Positions 63,377 to 64,000 of a DNA stretch of 64,000 bases are shown piece after piece. Below the pieces are notes generated by a model. That model had not been told where the DNA came from. It did no database searches and saw only the letters and a list, made by a program, of their open reading frames with translations. How positions within the stretch are numbered: the stretch's first letter is position 1; every line of letters starts with the position of its first letter. A program made the position numbers and the translations under genes. Source of the DNA: Acidobacteria bacterium Ga0077551 (lineage in GTDB: Bacteria; Pseudomonadota; Alphaproteobacteria; Caulobacterales; Hyphomonadaceae); assembly GCA_001464545.1 (NCBI GenBank), contig LNFC01000017.1:82929-146928 (forward strand), read 5' to 3'.

Positions 63377-64000
<624 letters not shown>

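Overview
The window is GC-rich alphaproteobacterial chromosome and ends inside a 16S rRNA gene. The 16S sequence, the dense overlapping gene layout, two large TonB-dependent receptors, a complete type II secretion operon and the PAS_5, PilZ and DUF805 proteins together suggest a marine or freshwater member of the Hyphomonadaceae (Hyphomonas-like). That placement is an inference from memory of such genomes, not from a search. I see no insertion sequence, prophage, CRISPR array or plasmid origin; this looks like core chromosome.

Layout. 1-4132: the 3' part of a BLUF blue-light sensor, an integral membrane protein, a hypothetical protein, and an AraC-type regulator divergent from a DUF2306-like membrane protein. 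4247-8858: the biotin-carrying propionyl-CoA carboxylase alpha subunit, followed by four consecutive DUF805-like membrane proteins. 8860-16553: lipB, tRNA-Leu(GAG), a cation/H+ antiporter, a pectin-acetylesterase-like lipoprotein, gltX, a novel lipoprotein and nadE, many of them packed as convergent pairs that touch or overlap by 4 nt. 16696-18837: a tightly overlapping four-gene cassette (two tiny membrane proteins, a ferric-reductase-like membrane domain fused to a Rieske domain, and a Tat-exported Cys/His protein). 19285-24131: parE, and lon with a candidate heat-shock promoter and a clean terminator. 24208-24283: tRNA-Val(TAC).

24298-35565 holds a single minus-strand type II secretion operon, gspC-D-E-F-G-H-I-J-K-L-M-N, plus a small lipoprotein coupled to gspN that could be its pilotin. 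The prepilin peptidase gspO is not here. 35693-39963 holds a TonB-dependent receptor and, upstream, a beta-helix-like lipoprotein whose reading frame is broken at a run of six G/C bases. Two 11-bp direct repeats resembling a Pho box lie upstream of the lipoprotein. 40149-48641: a prolyl-4-hydroxylase-like dioxygenase divergent from a CAP-domain secreted protein, a three-domain MliC/META lipoprotein, a kinase-like membrane PAS protein without a phosphoacceptor His, an FAD oxidoreductase, a dienoyl-CoA isomerase, a fasciclin lipoprotein and gpsA.

48685-62743: an unrecognised membrane protein, a thiolase-like protein, an alpha/beta hydrolase, a PhoH-family ATPase preceded by an attenuator-like leader, a gamma-type carbonic anhydrase, a GYF/PilZ pair, a GMC oxidoreductase, a PAS_5 protein, a second TonB-dependent receptor, a small membrane protein, a rhomboid protease and a CBS-domain protein. 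62744-64000: the rRNA operon promoter, leader and 5' part of 16S. The physiological theme is an envelope-centred heterotroph: protein secretion, TonB-dependent uptake, many lipoproteins, and fatty-acid/propionyl-CoA catabolism. The items most worth follow-up are the phoH leader, the Rieske/ferric-reductase cassette, the frameshifted lipoprotein with its Pho-like box, and the degenerate kinase.
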